The translations under genes were made by a program, and so were the position numbers. A stretch of 64,000 bases of DNA. It comes from Przewalskia tangutica (lineage: Eukaryota > Streptophyta > Magnoliopsida > Solanales > Solanaceae). This document shows, in pieces, positions 22,867 to 34,737 of this stretch. Below the pieces are notes generated by a model. It worked only from the letters and a program-made list of their open reading frames with translations. It was not told where the DNA came from and did not search any database. Position 1 is the first letter of the stretch. Each line of letters opens with the position of its first letter. Location of the stretch: positions 48,965,007 through 49,029,006 of the forward strand of contig CM056732.1 of the NCBI GenBank assembly GCA_029844215.1, read 5' to 3'.

Positions 22867-22970
22867 AGGAGGCTGCAAGACATTTAGGATTGGTTTCCAT
22901 TCATCTCACTCTAAGATAGTGCGATAGAGTTGTATGGTTAGGGTTGTCTCTCCCTAACAATTCATTTTGT

Positions 22971-24110
22971 ATGCAACTACGAGAAGGGCAGCAGTGACCC
23001 AGGAAAGATTATGTGGATTGCGTATCCAGGTTGGTAATGTTTGTAGTATAGTTGTTATTGGGACATACAACTATCTGATTTTGTATGGGGTCACATATGT
23101 GTTGCCGGGATGATTTTAGATTACCGAGATTTGGTAAGGACTAAATAAATCAGGCGGTATGAAACGATTTAATAAATTCTCATCGAGGTTTTACGTACTA
23201 ATTTGAGATAATTAGGAAATGATGAGTATGCGAGAAGAAATGGACCCTTAAGAGGTTATTATTCAGGGAATAAATGGAAGACTATGTTAATAGATTGAGC
23301 TACGTGAAGGATTTGAGAATGGTACGGGTGAGATCCGTATGGAGTAAGTATGGTTGTTGTGGACAAGACAACCCGATTATGGTATTACGAGAAGTTTTTG
23401 TACCGATTACGGGGTGATAAGTTAGGTGGGAGCATGGAAATGCGAGCACGAGAATGTGATAACCGTCGAGACCTTAGGTATATAAGGCCTTCCGGGTAGA
23501 AAAGTTAAGTCGGACCAAGGGTAAGAGTTAAGTGCGGCCTTGTCGAGTTGAGGATCTATTAAGGTCGCCCATAGCTTGAAATGAAATGGGATCGGTTGGT
23601 AGTAGTCCGCCACGTGACAGTCACGAGTGCAATGCCCAAGTTTAGTTAGTCATTTTACGGGTTCGTGGGCGTGTTCCACCGAACAGTTGTGAAGCCGGAA
23701 TGGGCCTTGTATTGATTAATTTAGTAACTTGAAAGAGTTGAGGCGAATTAGTATGGAATTTTGTGTGCGTATGCTAGTATAAGTTTGGAAATGCGGGAAG
23801 AATGCGACCGGTGACAAAGAAAGCAACCAAGTGTAAAGAAATAAAGCCTGAATCCATGAGAACCTTTCGAGGAGACTACACCCGGGAGTGTTGGGTGGTA
23901 GCTGAGCGGGTAGATAATAATTACCGGTAACGATACAGTCGTTGGACCCTAGCAGACCTAGCAGAGCTGTTATGACAGACATTGAGGTTACTACGAGTAC
24001 GGACTAGTTGGCCTCTTGTTATGCCAACGTGGACTACGAAGGGAGATTGATTCGGTACCGGTTCCCGATAAAGGGTTGCTCGAGTGGAAAGGAAGAGAAG
24101 AGGTGGTAAC
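22971..24110 (+). pseudogene. Element A gag/protease remnant
   Basis: The likely gag start is ATG at 22971, in the same context as the gag starts of B, D, E and F and 194 nt after the LTR. No gag domain can be read with confidence through 23950. At 23995-24100 a shifted frame gives WLASCYANVDYEGR and LEWKG, matching the block after protease in Ty3 Pol (DVILGMDWLASCYANVDC-type). Nearly every frame is closed. Confidence 0.5.
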
Positions 24111-25039
24111 CAGTGAATTACTCTTCCTTCTTTGACATAATTGAATTTGAAGGAATTTATGTTAAGTGCCCTAGCAGGTACTTGGAGTTGGTTTGGTGTG
24201 GCGGTCAGAGCCACGACCTTCCGGATAATTTCAGGGAAATGTGCAGGGCAAGAATAAAAATGAGTACGAGTGCTGCCGGCAGAAAGCTGAGGGCATCTTT
24301 GGTAGGTTTTGAAAATCTACACTACTTTAAGGCGGTGCGTGATGATTATATAATTACTGGATCGCGAGAGGACCCTGCGATTAGGGTTGTGACTCGAGAA
24401 AGTTTAAGTAAGGAGATAAGTTCTCTTCCCACGTAAAGGACGCTTTGCGTATTATGGGGTTCACGTGTACCCGTGTTGTTAGGCGAAGGATATAAGGCGG
24501 GTAAGGTCTTGATATCGTCGTGCCATAGGTTCTGATTGTGGATAACCGTGGAAAAAGTATTGGGTTGGAGTAATAAAGAACGACGTACGAATTGGTCGAG
24601 AAAGTATCGTAAAGATATAAATGTAGGTTGCACGAGATATGTTTACCCCAGACTAGTGTAAAGACCATTAGTAGATAATGGGCAGTAAGAACATTTCGAG
24701 AAAATGTGGTAACACCTAGTTATAGGCTCTGCAATTGGGAAAGGAAAACCAGTTACTACTTGTGAGACCAAGGAAACCTCCCACAGAATGTGATTGATGA
24801 AGTCTTAGCCGTGAGGCAAGCAAAGGAATTAAGTCTAAGTTAGTGACCAAGTTTGGTTGCTGACAAAGTGAATCGGAACCATAAGTGAGATTAAGGATAC
24901 CGAATATTTCGCGAGGAATGAGAAAGGCTTTCGATTATTGGAAGATAAGTTGACCACGACTACAGTTCTAACCCTCCTGTGAGACTAGAGGTTAGGTTAT
25001 TATTACAACACGTTGGGTATTAGGCTGTGTCTTGACGCA
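24111..25039 (+). other. Element A internal region without recognisable RT
   Basis: This is where RT should lie between protease and RNase H, but no FIDDIL or YRQLN-type motif can be read in any plus frame. It is about the right length for a shortened RT, so it may be RT too damaged to recognise, or replaced sequence. Confidence 0.5.
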
Positions 25040-26340
25040 ACCCGATAAGGATCGAACCTATGTTTTCCAGTAGTTGGGAGGCAGAAAGGAAATTGCGCCA
25101 CTCACGATTTAGAGTGGCGATTAAATCATGCCTTGAAGATTTGGGGCATAGCGTATATCTGAGACTTCATGGATACTTGTGCGGACCACAAAGCCTCGGT
25201 ATATCTGCGGTCGAGGCGGTAGAATTTGCGGCGATGGTGGTTAGAGTTACTCAAGGATTGTGATATTGATATCCTATACCATCAGGGAAAGCAAGCGATT
25301 CTGAGATACTCTTTGTCGTGGACTAAAGGTAGTCCGCGGATAGGCGGCGGATAGACAGGATGTAGTCCGTGAGATTCTTCAGTTACCAAGCCTAGGGGTT
25401 CAATTATTTGTTTCCAAGGTTAACGAAGTTTGATCCGAGAGGTTGCCGAGTCTTCCGTCGTTGAGGAGGTAAGGAGGCGACAGTATGAGGATCCAGTTAT
25501 GATACGGTATCGAGATACGACTCTCCGAGGAGAGAAGAGCCTGTTTGAGTAGCACCAGATGAGGTGCTGTGAGATGAGGATAGATTGCGTGTACCCGGTG
25601 CTGCAGGACTAGTCCGCAGGTTTTAGGGGAGGCACGCAGTGCTTATTGCTCTAATTGTTTGGGGCCGACTAAGTCGTGTCGTGACCTCAGATGTATGTAT
25701 GGGTAAGATGACCGGAAAAGGGACATAGCGGAGTTTACTGCTTAGTGTCCGAGTTAGTAGCAGTCGTGGTTGAGCACCGAAGCCCGTGGGCTATGCGAGC
25801 GATTGAAATCCCAACTGGACATGAGAGGTATTTAATATGGATCTTGTTACGAGGTGGCATCGCATAGAGGAAGTGCGACTCCGGTCGTAGTAATTAGGTG
25901 TGAAACCAGTAGTGTTCTTCAGTTGGGACCACTTACTGGTGAGGATTATGCTAGCTTTTATAGCGAGGGTATTGTGAGATCGCATCGGTCCCTACGTTTA
26001 TGATGTCGACCGATGAGCTCGACGGATGTAACTTCGGAGGTTTTTCGAAGGGTTTTAGGGACACAGTGAGTCTCGGTGTTGCCTACACCCTCGCACCGAC
26101 GGACACGCAGAGCGTACTATCCGAGCACTCGAGGATAGGTTGCGGGCCTGTGTTCTTGATTTGAATAGCGGGAGGGTTATTGCCTCGTTGTGTTATAGAC
26201 ACCCTTCTAGTATTCGAGATGGCCCTGTAGGAGGCCTTGTATGAAAGTGTAGATCGCGGTTGGATACTTTGACATAGGCGAGGTTCGATTATTTGAGCGA
26301 ACTTGATTCATTGGCTGTGGATAAGCGAAGCTTATCCAGG
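25040..26340 (+). pseudogene. Element A RNase H and integrase remnant
   Basis: RNase H traces: EAERKLRHSRFRVAIKSCLE, LGHSVYLRLHGYL, PQSLGIS and YHQGKA (25060-25310). Integrase traces in other frames: QYEDPVMIRYRDTT (25480), AIEIPT (25800), FGGFSKGF (26025), a DGHAERTI-like block then LEDRLRACVLD (26100-26160) and LSELDSLAVDKRSLS (26290). The order matches Ty3 pol. Frameshifts occur every few tens of bases. Confidence 0.75.
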
Positions 26341-26509
26341 AAGATTACTAGTAAGCTCGAGTCGTGGAAGCTTTATCCGATAACGATGTTGACACGTGGG
26401 GTTGATTTGACATTTTGGTATGATTATTCACGTGGCCTCGTGTGGTATTATTGGTATGTAGGGGTTGTAAAAGAAGACTTTGTCGCTATCTTAAAGTTGG
26501 ACTCGAAAG

Positions 26510-26529
26510 AACATTCGGGGGCGAATGTT
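26510..26529 (+). promoter_or_regulatory. Hairpin before the polypurine tract (A)
   Basis: AACATTCG, a four-base loop, then CGAATGTT, followed by TTCTGGGAAGAA and the 3' LTR start at 26541. The same structure precedes the LTR in B, D, E, F and G. Confidence 0.8.
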
Positions 26530-26540
26530 TCTGGGAAGAA

Positions 26541-29500
26541 TGTTACACCGGAAGTTCGGGATACGTTTCTAAGAACGTGCGTAAGAACTCAAATGGTAAG
26601 ATTTGAGGCGAGTAAAATTTATCGAATTTTGGAATTTGTCGGAAAAGCGAAATATTGCGACGAGCGGGAGGCGACACGTCACCCCTTATGATCGTGGACG
26701 AAATTGTCATGGTTAGAATGGTCATTTGACCGTAAATTAAATGACCAAGTCTTGCTAGTCTTGAAGCGACAAAGTTGACTAAGTCAAAGGCCACTGGGCT
26801 TGATCCATGTGAAATACATCCAAGCCACCCGTTTGTTTTAATCATAACCCTTCCTTGTGTTATATAAGCTTACTAGTAGGATGACTAGTTCCCACACTTA
26901 GTCATTTTTCAAGAAATGTTTGAAGAAACTCATAGGAGCTCTCGGCTTTGAGGGTTCAAGAGAAAAAATTCAATTGTTGTCAATAATTCCCACTTTAAAC
27001 CAAGGTACCTAAGGGTATTGTAAGTGTTTCTCAATAGAAAGATCCGGAAAAATGGTGTTTTCGTATTAGTCGCATGGCGAAAACCTAAAGGGTTATTCAA
27101 CTTTGAAGTTGGAACTTGAAGATGAGTTATTCTTAAGCTTCTGGGTTGCTTGGAGTGGATTGGAGCGTCGAAAGGAGGAGCTAAAGTTGCTGAGGCGACT
27201 TGTGATCTTGGATCATAATTGGGCTATTTGAGGTATAATCTTCGTTTTACTTTTGTAATTGAAGATTTCATGTTATGATAAGTTATAAGTGATCGTGTGA
27301 TTTGTGTTATGAAGTTTGATAAGTGACATGGATTGTAGAAGCCTAGAACCGAAAATGACATGATTAGCCTTATGAAATTGAAATCTGATTTTGGTCGTTA
27401 ATTAGAATCGCCGCATGTTTACCTACTTGAGGATTGTAGTAGTTATGTCGATTGCGGCTTGATATCATGTTATACTAAACTACTTGGATTAAAAGAAAGT
27501 GGAAGCGATTTGTATTGTTGCTAATTGCGAATGGACATTATAGTTTAGACTAGTTTGTTATCATTTGTGGTGAGCCAATTGAAATTGTTTGGTTATTCAT
27601 TTGTATTGAACTACCTTATAAATTGTGGTGAGCCAATTGGGGCTGTTTGGTTATTGTATTCGGCCTTGAAAAAGGTGGCAAAGTTAGTAAAAACAAAGGA
27701 AGTGCTGTCCGATTTTCCGTAGAATTTAGTGACTTGCACTTGGAAATATTCTACGTTTGAAACTAGAAATTAATAGACGTACTATGGTCATTATAGGTTG
27801 ACATACTACGTGCGCGATTGGACTTAGCAAGTGGATTAAGCCAAGAGGTATGTGGAACTTTCTTATCTCTTGAGCATGATTAAGTTGTAAATGTATAGTA
27901 CGGTAGACGTACAAGATTTTGACAATCTAGTCTATTTGATATCCTTGGCTTATTTTAAAGAATGTCCAAGTTGTTTGAGTTAGGGAATTAACTCACTTGT
28001 TTAAATATTAAGGATATCTTGGTTTTCAAAAGTTAAGAGACTTTAAGTATGTTGAAAGTATTTTAATACTTGTTTTGTGGGAAAGTTTAAGTCTCTTGGT
28101 TATAAGGAAAGAATGTAATTTGCTAATGTATAAGGCTAGTATAACGGCTTTATGGGAAGTTGGTTATAATAGCTTTATGGAAAGTTTAACGAGTGGTTTA
28201 CTCTAAGTAAATTAAGTAGGTTAAGGGACTTGAGGAGTTTTAAAGAATGTGATACTTGTTTCATTTTAAGCGTATAAGTCCTTGGAAAGGAAATTGTACT
28301 TGACTAAGGTATAAAGTGAATATAACGACTTTATGGGAGTTGGTTATATTGGCTTTATGGAAAGATAAATGGCTTGATTTATTTGAAAGGCAATTTGTTT
28401 TAAAGGCATCAATTGCCTAAGGTTTTACAAGAAAAGAAGTCACTTGATTTAGAAGCCTAATTTTATTTCTAAAAGTATTGTGACTTGTCTTGAAAAGTAA
28501 TTGTAACTTGATACTACGGTTATTAGTATCTTGGAAGTTGTATAATGAAATGAGTCATTTTAAAAGAATAGAAGTCGTAGTACTTTGGGTTAAATTCGGA
28601 TTTTTATAAAAGACATGATAGTGCCTTAGGTAAACTAAAATGAGTGTATATAAACAAGAATAATAAGAAGTTAGAGGATTTCTTAACTTGCTTATGTATT
28701 GTATGATAAGCGGTAGTGCTTATGTTATGTGTAATGCGGATTTGTGCTAGTGATATATTATTCGTTGCGGGGTCATTCCCCGGGTTTGTGGCATTGTATA
28801 TTCCCGTGGATTTGCTACCCACGATGCGAGGAATACCTCATGCGAGTCCGTAGGGCTTACGCGGTGAAATAGTCCCACGCGGGCGGGTCCGACCTATCAC
28901 GAGGAATACCTCATGCGAGTCCGTGGGGCTTATGCGGTGAAATAGTCCCGTGCGAGAATACCTCACGCGGGTCCACTGGATCTATGCGGGTGAAATAGTC
29001 CCAGGAATAGGATTGCTTAATGACACTGCGGGCGGGTGGTCCTGCTTTGATCGTGAGCTTTCCTACTTTATATTGTAAGTATACTCCTATTTACTCTCAT
29101 TGTTAGTAAGGCCGCGATTATGCGTTAATTGAGTCATCATACATGTCTCAGTTTATTTAGACTTATGATTTCATTACTGATTTTCGGGCCACATATTTGG
29201 TACATGTTATGCAGACCTCGACTTCGTGTGCGTTAAACGCCGCAGTGAGTCTGATTCTTAGATCCTCGCTCTTAGGATCACTGTTCATTTGTTGAAGCTC
29301 CTTTATTCCGGAGGCTTATCCCTGGTATTGTCGATTGGTGTACATTCAGTGCGGGGCCCCGTCCGCCATGAAGTTGTTATTCTTAAGTGTAGTCACATTT
29401 GTGGATTGGGTTGTAAAGAAAAAAAAAAGGAGGTGTACTATTTTATTGCGTATATTGTACGGAAGGTGGCCTTATCGGCTAGCCTGTTGCTATTATTTTA

Positions 29501-29595
29501 TGTTCAAGCATTTTATCAGTTGTGTATGTTCCGCTGCTATTCTCTGATGTATCAAAGGGTGCGGGTAGGGCACCGCGAGCAGGATCGGGTCGTGA
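26541..29595 (+). repeat. Element A 3' LTR
   Basis: 3,055 bp against 3,083 bp in the 5' LTR. Segments such as 27950-28700 and 21110-21880 are nearly base-identical; differences cluster in GC-rich tracts. TATA at 26871, donor-like motif at 27214-27240, tandem module at 28820-29010. Confidence 0.9.
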
Positions 29596-29908
29596 TGCAC
29601 TATCCAACTACCACACAAAATATCACAAATATCCTACCTACTCAAGACCTCCATCGTCCATTGCCGCCACACATCGATTAGAGGGTGACAAGTGTCGCCT
29701 CTCGTTGGTCCAAAGTATTTCGTCTCTGAAAAATCCGCAAAAATATAAATGACATAGCCGTAATTTTCCTTCGCAAGTTTTGTAAAAGCGTTTGCGAAAA
29801 CGATTCTTTTTGATAGGTGTACAATATTTTCGTCCAAAGTGTCTAACTAAGGCTAAACTTTTGTGCGACGTGCGCCTCACGCATATACTGGAAATACGAG
29901 GTATAACA
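29596..29908 (-). repeat. Element B 3' LTR, start part (beyond element A)
   Basis: Collinear with 36740-37056 of the B 5' LTR. The LTR start is TGTTATACCTCG read leftwards from 29908. This shows that A inserted into a formerly continuous LTR. Confidence 0.85.
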
Positions 29909-29940
29909 TTCTCCTCCTTAGAAACATTCGTCCGAATGTT
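29909..29940 (-). promoter_or_regulatory. Element B polypurine tract and hairpin
   Basis: On the minus strand AACATTCG (complement of 29933-29940), a two-base loop and CGAATGTT, then TTTCTAAGGAGGAGAA and TGTTATACC. This is the plus-strand priming site before the 3' LTR. Confidence 0.8.
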
Positions 29941-30089
29941 CCTTCCCAAGAGATAATGATAAAGTTCCTCATAACTTAAGCGGTTTGCAAATGCCTCGCA
30001 TGGCCAAAACAACACTTAGGCATATATAACAATGAAAATTTACAAGTAGGAAAGTGAGTTACGGAGGTGTGGAATAGGTGAGGATACTT

Positions 30090-31570
30090 ACGCCTCATGT
30101 CCTCCTCGGCTTCCCATGTCATCTCCTCCCCGAGCTCGTTCGCCACAAGACTTTGACGGAAGCCACGCCCTTGGTCCGCAGAACGCCTAACACGGCGATC
30201 GATTATCGCTATGGGAATCTCCTCATACGATAACCCCTGATCACGGACATCGTCAATCGGGTGTACCCTAGATGGATCCCGTCATCTCCTCAAAGATAAA
30301 GCGTGAAAACCGGATGCACCGCCTCCGGATCGGACGACAGATCCAACTCGTAGGCAACCTTGCCTACCTGCGGACAATCTGATATGGCCCAATTTACCTT
30401 GGGCTGAGTTTCCCCTTCTTCCCGAACCTCATCACACCCTTCATGGGTGACACCTTCAGGAAAACCCAATCATCAACCTCAAACTCTAGATGCCGGCGAC
30501 GATGATCTGCGTATGACTTATGTCGACTCAGTCGCCAAGAATCGCCTCTGGATAAGCTTCACTTATCCATCGCTCACGCACCAAATCTGGTCCCACTAAT
30601 CGCACTCGCCCACATCAAACCAACCTATCGCGATGCGCGCTTCCTCCCATACAAGGCCTCATAAGGCGCCATCGAATCTTTGGAGTGGTAGCTATTATTA
30701 TACGCAAACTCAACTAGAGGCAAATGATCCTCCGGCTACCCACGGTCAATAACACAGCTCGCGACATATCCTCGAGTGCGGATAGTGCGCTCTGCTGTCC
30801 GCGTGCTGTGGATGGAATGCGATTTCGAGCTCACTGCGTCCTAAACTCATACGGAAAGACCTCCGAAGTTAGCCGTAAATCAGGCTCCTCATGCGATATG
30901 ATCGAAATAGGGACTACATGCGATCGGCGATCTCTCGGATGTAAAGTCAGCATAATCTCACCGAAAAAGTCGCCCTGACGGGAAGAAAGTGGGCTGATTT
31001 AACGACTGTCGACGATAACCCATAGAATCATGCTTCCTCCGAGTGCGAGGTAATCCAGTGATAAAGTCCATGTTGATCACCTCCCACTTCAGTCGGGATC
31101 TCGATCGTCAGAACAAACCACCGGGCCTCGGTGCTCTGCACCTTCGCTCGCGACAACACGCATTGAGCTACAAACTCTGCAACATCCTCTTCAAGCCATC
31201 CCACCAATACACGTATCGAGGTCGTGGTACATCTTAGTCGACCGGATGGATGAGTAACGTCGCGTGTGCTTCCCTAGAACCTGCCGCGAAGTCTGCAATA
31301 TCCGAACACACAACCTGCCTCGAACCTTAGCACCCCATCTTGCTACTCAAAAGGACCCTTCCTCACGAAGAGCCGTATCACGGTAGCGTCAAAACCGGAT
31401 CCTCAAATCGTTGCCTCTTCACCTCGCCGGCGATGGAAGGCTCGGCAACCTCTCGAACTCGAACCCCACTGCTATCGGAATCAATCAAGCGGACACCGAG
31501 GCTCGCTAAGCGATGCAAATCGCGAACCATGCCCTCCTCTCGGCCGCACATCGATAGGCTACCCATCGAC
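30090..31570 (-). pseudogene. Element B integrase and chromodomain remnant
   Basis: Minus-strand traces: MVRDLHRLASLGVRLIDSDS (31566 down) at the end of the RNase H/integrase linker; the integrase core lies at about 31200-30550, where the strand aligns to the better preserved E copy (47915-48300); then a KLIQ-type block near 30555, and a C-terminal region near 30360 (VAYELDLSSDPEA-like) followed by remnants to 30090 that match the E chromodomain-like end. Frames are broken throughout. Confidence 0.65.
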
Positions 31571-31579
31571 CTACGACTA

Positions 31580-32790
31580 AGGCATACGCCACAACGTTGG
31601 CCTTCCGGGTGGTGCGGATATCGACATCATAATCCTTAAGCAACTCTAACCACCGTCTGCGTAAGTTCGGCTCCGCCTCGTGAAGATATCTTGGAGGCTC
31701 TTGTGGTGCGTATAAATATCCACATGAACCCCATACAAATAGTGCCTCGGATCTTGGCGTGAATCACCGCCGCGACTCCAATCATGGGTGGGTAGTTCCT
31801 CTCATGCTTCTTAAAGTGTCGGGATGCGTCGCTATAACCTTGCCCTGCTGCGTCAACACACATCCCAATCCGATGCGGCGACGTCACAATACACGACATA
31901 GCCGTCTGGACCCTGCGGAAGAGTAAGAACGGGCGATCGCCTCCTTCAAGAATGGCGGAAACCACGCTCCACACGCGTCCCATCAAACTTAGCCGCCTTA
32001 CGAGTCGGCTAGTCAATGGTGCGAGATAGAAGCAAACTTCTACGAACCGCCGATAATAACTGCAAGGCCCGAAATGCGAACCTCTGTCGGGTAGTAGGTG
32101 CAGGCCAACTCACGATCGCTTCGATCTTGGCCGTATCCACCGAATACCATCGGCCCCGACTATATGCCCGAGAAAAGCCACGAAGTCAACGAGAACTTAC
32201 TTGAAAACTTGGCGTATAATTGCTGGTCTGGAGAACTCTCGAAGACATCCTCAAATGCTCGCGTGCTCTGCTCTGGCGAGAATAAACCAAGATGTCATCA
32301 ATGAACACTATCACAAACGTGTCCAAAATGGCGAACACTCGGTTCATCAAATCCATAAATACCACGAGCATTGGTCAACCCGAAAGACATAACCACGAAC
32401 TCATAGTGCCCGCACGTCCGAATGCGATCCTAGGGACATCCGCCTCTAACTCGTACTGATGATAGCGATCGCGATCAATCTTGGAAACATCTCGCACTTG
32501 GTGGTCGAACAAATCATCAATCCTGGGAAGGGGGTATCTATTCTTAATGGTCACCTTGTTCAGCTGCCTGTAATCAACACACACGCGCAGCGTCCCATCC
32601 TTCTTCTTCACGAACAATCTGGCGCTCCCGGGGAGAAACACTAGGCTGATGAAGCCGCTTCTCCGAAATCTCTCACCTGGTCCTTCAACTCTCTCAACTC
32701 GGCGGTGCCATTACGTATGGCGGAATGGAAATAGGGTGTCCGCGGCATCGATACAAAACTCTACCTCACTCTCGGGAGGATACCTTGAGG
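31580..32790 (-). pseudogene. Element B reverse transcriptase and RNase H, broken
   Basis: From high to low coordinate: a segment containing FVKKKDGTLRVCVDYRQLNK and TIKNRYPLPRIDDLF (32641-32510), then VPRIAF, then VFIDDILVYSR with the catalytic IDD at about 32295-32310, then RNase H with HERNYP (31795) and a HAKIRGTICMGF stretch. All are standard Ty3 motifs in order. The catalytic residues of RT are present but at least four frameshifts separate the pieces. Confidence 0.85.
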
Positions 32791-33250
32791 TCGTCTGGAA
32801 ACACGCCCGGGAACTCTCGACTCTGAACCGGCGAAAATGCAGCACTGCGACCTCGATCAAACACGAGCGAGATGGTAGATGTACCATCCGCACCATCTTC
32901 CTAGCCTTGAGGTAGGAAATAAACCTACCCTCGTCTGATGTTCCTCCCACTCAATAACCGGCCTCAGGAAAGCGAACCGCATCACTCTCTCCCTGCACCT
33001 ACACCGTAGCGTGAAGCTAACAATCCATGCCCGTGATCGCATCGAACTCGGTCATGTCCAACTCTATCAAGTCGGCTAGGTCCACGATTGCATAAAGTCA
33101 CGGACAAGCCCTATATACACGCCGAGCTACCACCGAATCACCATTGGCGTAGCTACCTCAAAAGAGTCTATGGACACGGGCTTTATCCTATCCTACTAGC
33201 GATAAGGGAGATACATGGGGCAGTAGAACCGGATCTATCAAGGCATACAC
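32791..33250 (-). pseudogene. Element B protease and linker
   Basis: Minus-strand frames give YALIDP, the retroviral-type aspartic protease region (usually ALID(P/S)GAT; the Gly-Ser/Thr part is damaged), then a GMDW-like block, and FISYLKARKMVRMVHLPSRS in the linker before RT. Same order as E at 45690-46130. Confidence 0.65.
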
Positions 33251-33499
33251 ATCACAACGAACCGATAAGGTACTGGCGGCGTCGGCGGCGCCTCACGTCC
33301 CGGTGGGCCGAGGCATAAATGCGGATTCGAGGACCGCTAGAAGCTGACCCGCGCCACGACCTCTGCCGCGACTGCTGGCTTTGAGTACCACTGCCCGGGC
33401 GAGTAGCGTAGGAGATGAAGGCAGACAACGGACCTGCGGTGACCCTACCATCGTGGCACGCCGGCTGACAGACTCGCGTAATGACCTGCGGCCACAAGT

Positions 33500-34537
33500 G
33501 TAGCAAGCTCCGAAGTAGTACTACGACTCACGAATGGAATCTACCACAGCGACACACCGAAAGCGGACCTCGATCGGTTAGCACTTGCTACCCTGGAAGT
33601 CCAAGTCACGGGGCCTGACCGCCCGAATTCTCTGGCTGCACCAAGCGATGTAGGAGTGCTCTGAGGCGTGGTGCAAATCTAGACGTCACGAGGCCGTCCA
33701 CCCGAGCTACCAAAGATCCGGCCGCTCGTCTTCGCCTGCTGATATCATCGACCGTCGGTCTCTACGCCTCGCATCCAAGTGCATGAGCTGCGTGCGGGTA
33801 ATGTCCATACGGTGAAGAGCAATACCCGCAAGACTCGGCCATATAATCATCTAGCGGTGGCGTAGCGGTGTACCGCCCTTCATATCTGCTACCAACGCGA
33901 GGGACATATCGAGCCAAAGAATCGAACTTCGGCGTTGTACTCACTGGCGTGCGCCTCTCTGCGTCAAAGACAAAAATGTGTTACTGCCCTCTCCTCATGC
34001 GGAGGCAAGAAGCGTGAGAAAAGCCTCCGAAAACTCGTCCCATATCTGGGCGCGTGTTCTCCGAAAGCTCGCGAAGTCAAACGGTCATCGGCTGCGGTAT
34101 CACGCGGCCGATCGCGAACCGAGATCACGGACTCGGTCTCAAGCCTTGATCACCGCGTGATCCTCTGAATCGGCGGATGAACTCCTGCGGATCATCCTCG
34201 ACCTCGACGCGTCAGTAGAACTCTGGCGGGCTCTGACTCGAGAAAATCCGTAGCCTCAAAATGCGATCTCGGGTGAACCGCAGTATCTTTGGAGCTGAAC
34301 TGCACGTGATCCACTATCCTCGTGTGCAGCCACAATCACGGCGATAATCGGGCCGTCTCGCGTACCCTAACTCCGCCAGCGGTGCCGGGGATGCGAGTGC
34401 GTGGTCTCTTTGGGCCGGGCGGCGTCATGGAACTTCGCCGTCTCGGGTATAAGCGGGCACGAGCCTCGTGACTCTCGGTGTCACTAGCGGCTCTCGCCAT
34501 TGCTTGCCATACGGGCGGGTTGCCTTACGCGAGGCAT
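33500..34537 (-). pseudogene. Element B gag, frameshifted
   Basis: Starts at ATG 34537-34535, 200 nt after the LTR. Traces: KFDSLARYVPRV and LDDYMAESC (33944-33760), the conserved gag matrix/capsid block, preceded by sequence collinear with E gag (DHRV, RITR-type words near 34100-34200). A zinc knuckle is expected near 33540 but is not clean. Gag would form the particle that packages element RNA. Confidence 0.7.
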
Positions 34538-34644
34538 AATCATAGCGAAAAGGAATACGTTAGAGGTCCGACTTATAACACGGCTACAGGCACGATCTCG
34601 AGTGAGAAGAATGGAAACCAATCCTAAATATCCTATAGCCTCAC

Positions 34645-34678
34645 GATTATTGGTGTGGTGCACGACACACGGATAATC
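34645..34678 (-). promoter_or_regulatory. Leader hairpin with GTGCAC palindrome (B)
   Basis: 34-nt inverted repeat, GATTAT/ATAATC outer and GTGTG/CACAC inner stem, loop containing GTGCAC; two mismatched positions in the stem. 44 nt downstream of the primer-binding site at 34723-34733. Confidence 0.75.
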
Positions 34679-34722
34679 GAACTTACTAGATACGGTGCAG
34701 TAGACACTTTCCGAGATTAAGC

Positions 34723-34733
34723 GCTCGATACCA
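34723..34733 (-). promoter_or_regulatory. Element B primer-binding site
   Basis: Minus-strand TGGTATCGAGC a few bases after the LTR end TGACA at 34738. Confidence 0.85.
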
Positions 34734-34737
34734 CTTT

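Larger units (their letters stand above)
19694..29595 (+). mobile_element. Element A: Ty3/gypsy retrotransposon with 3.1-kb LTRs
   Basis: 5' LTR 19694-22776, internal 22777-26540, 3' LTR 26541-29595. Primer-binding site and polypurine tract are in place. Left flank TGTAC(C) and right flank TGCAC resemble a 5-bp target duplication in the B LTR; the B LTR reads on from 19693 to 29596 as judged from its intact copy at 36735-36750. The pol part is degraded and no RT catalytic motif was found, so the element is non-autonomous now. Confidence 0.85.
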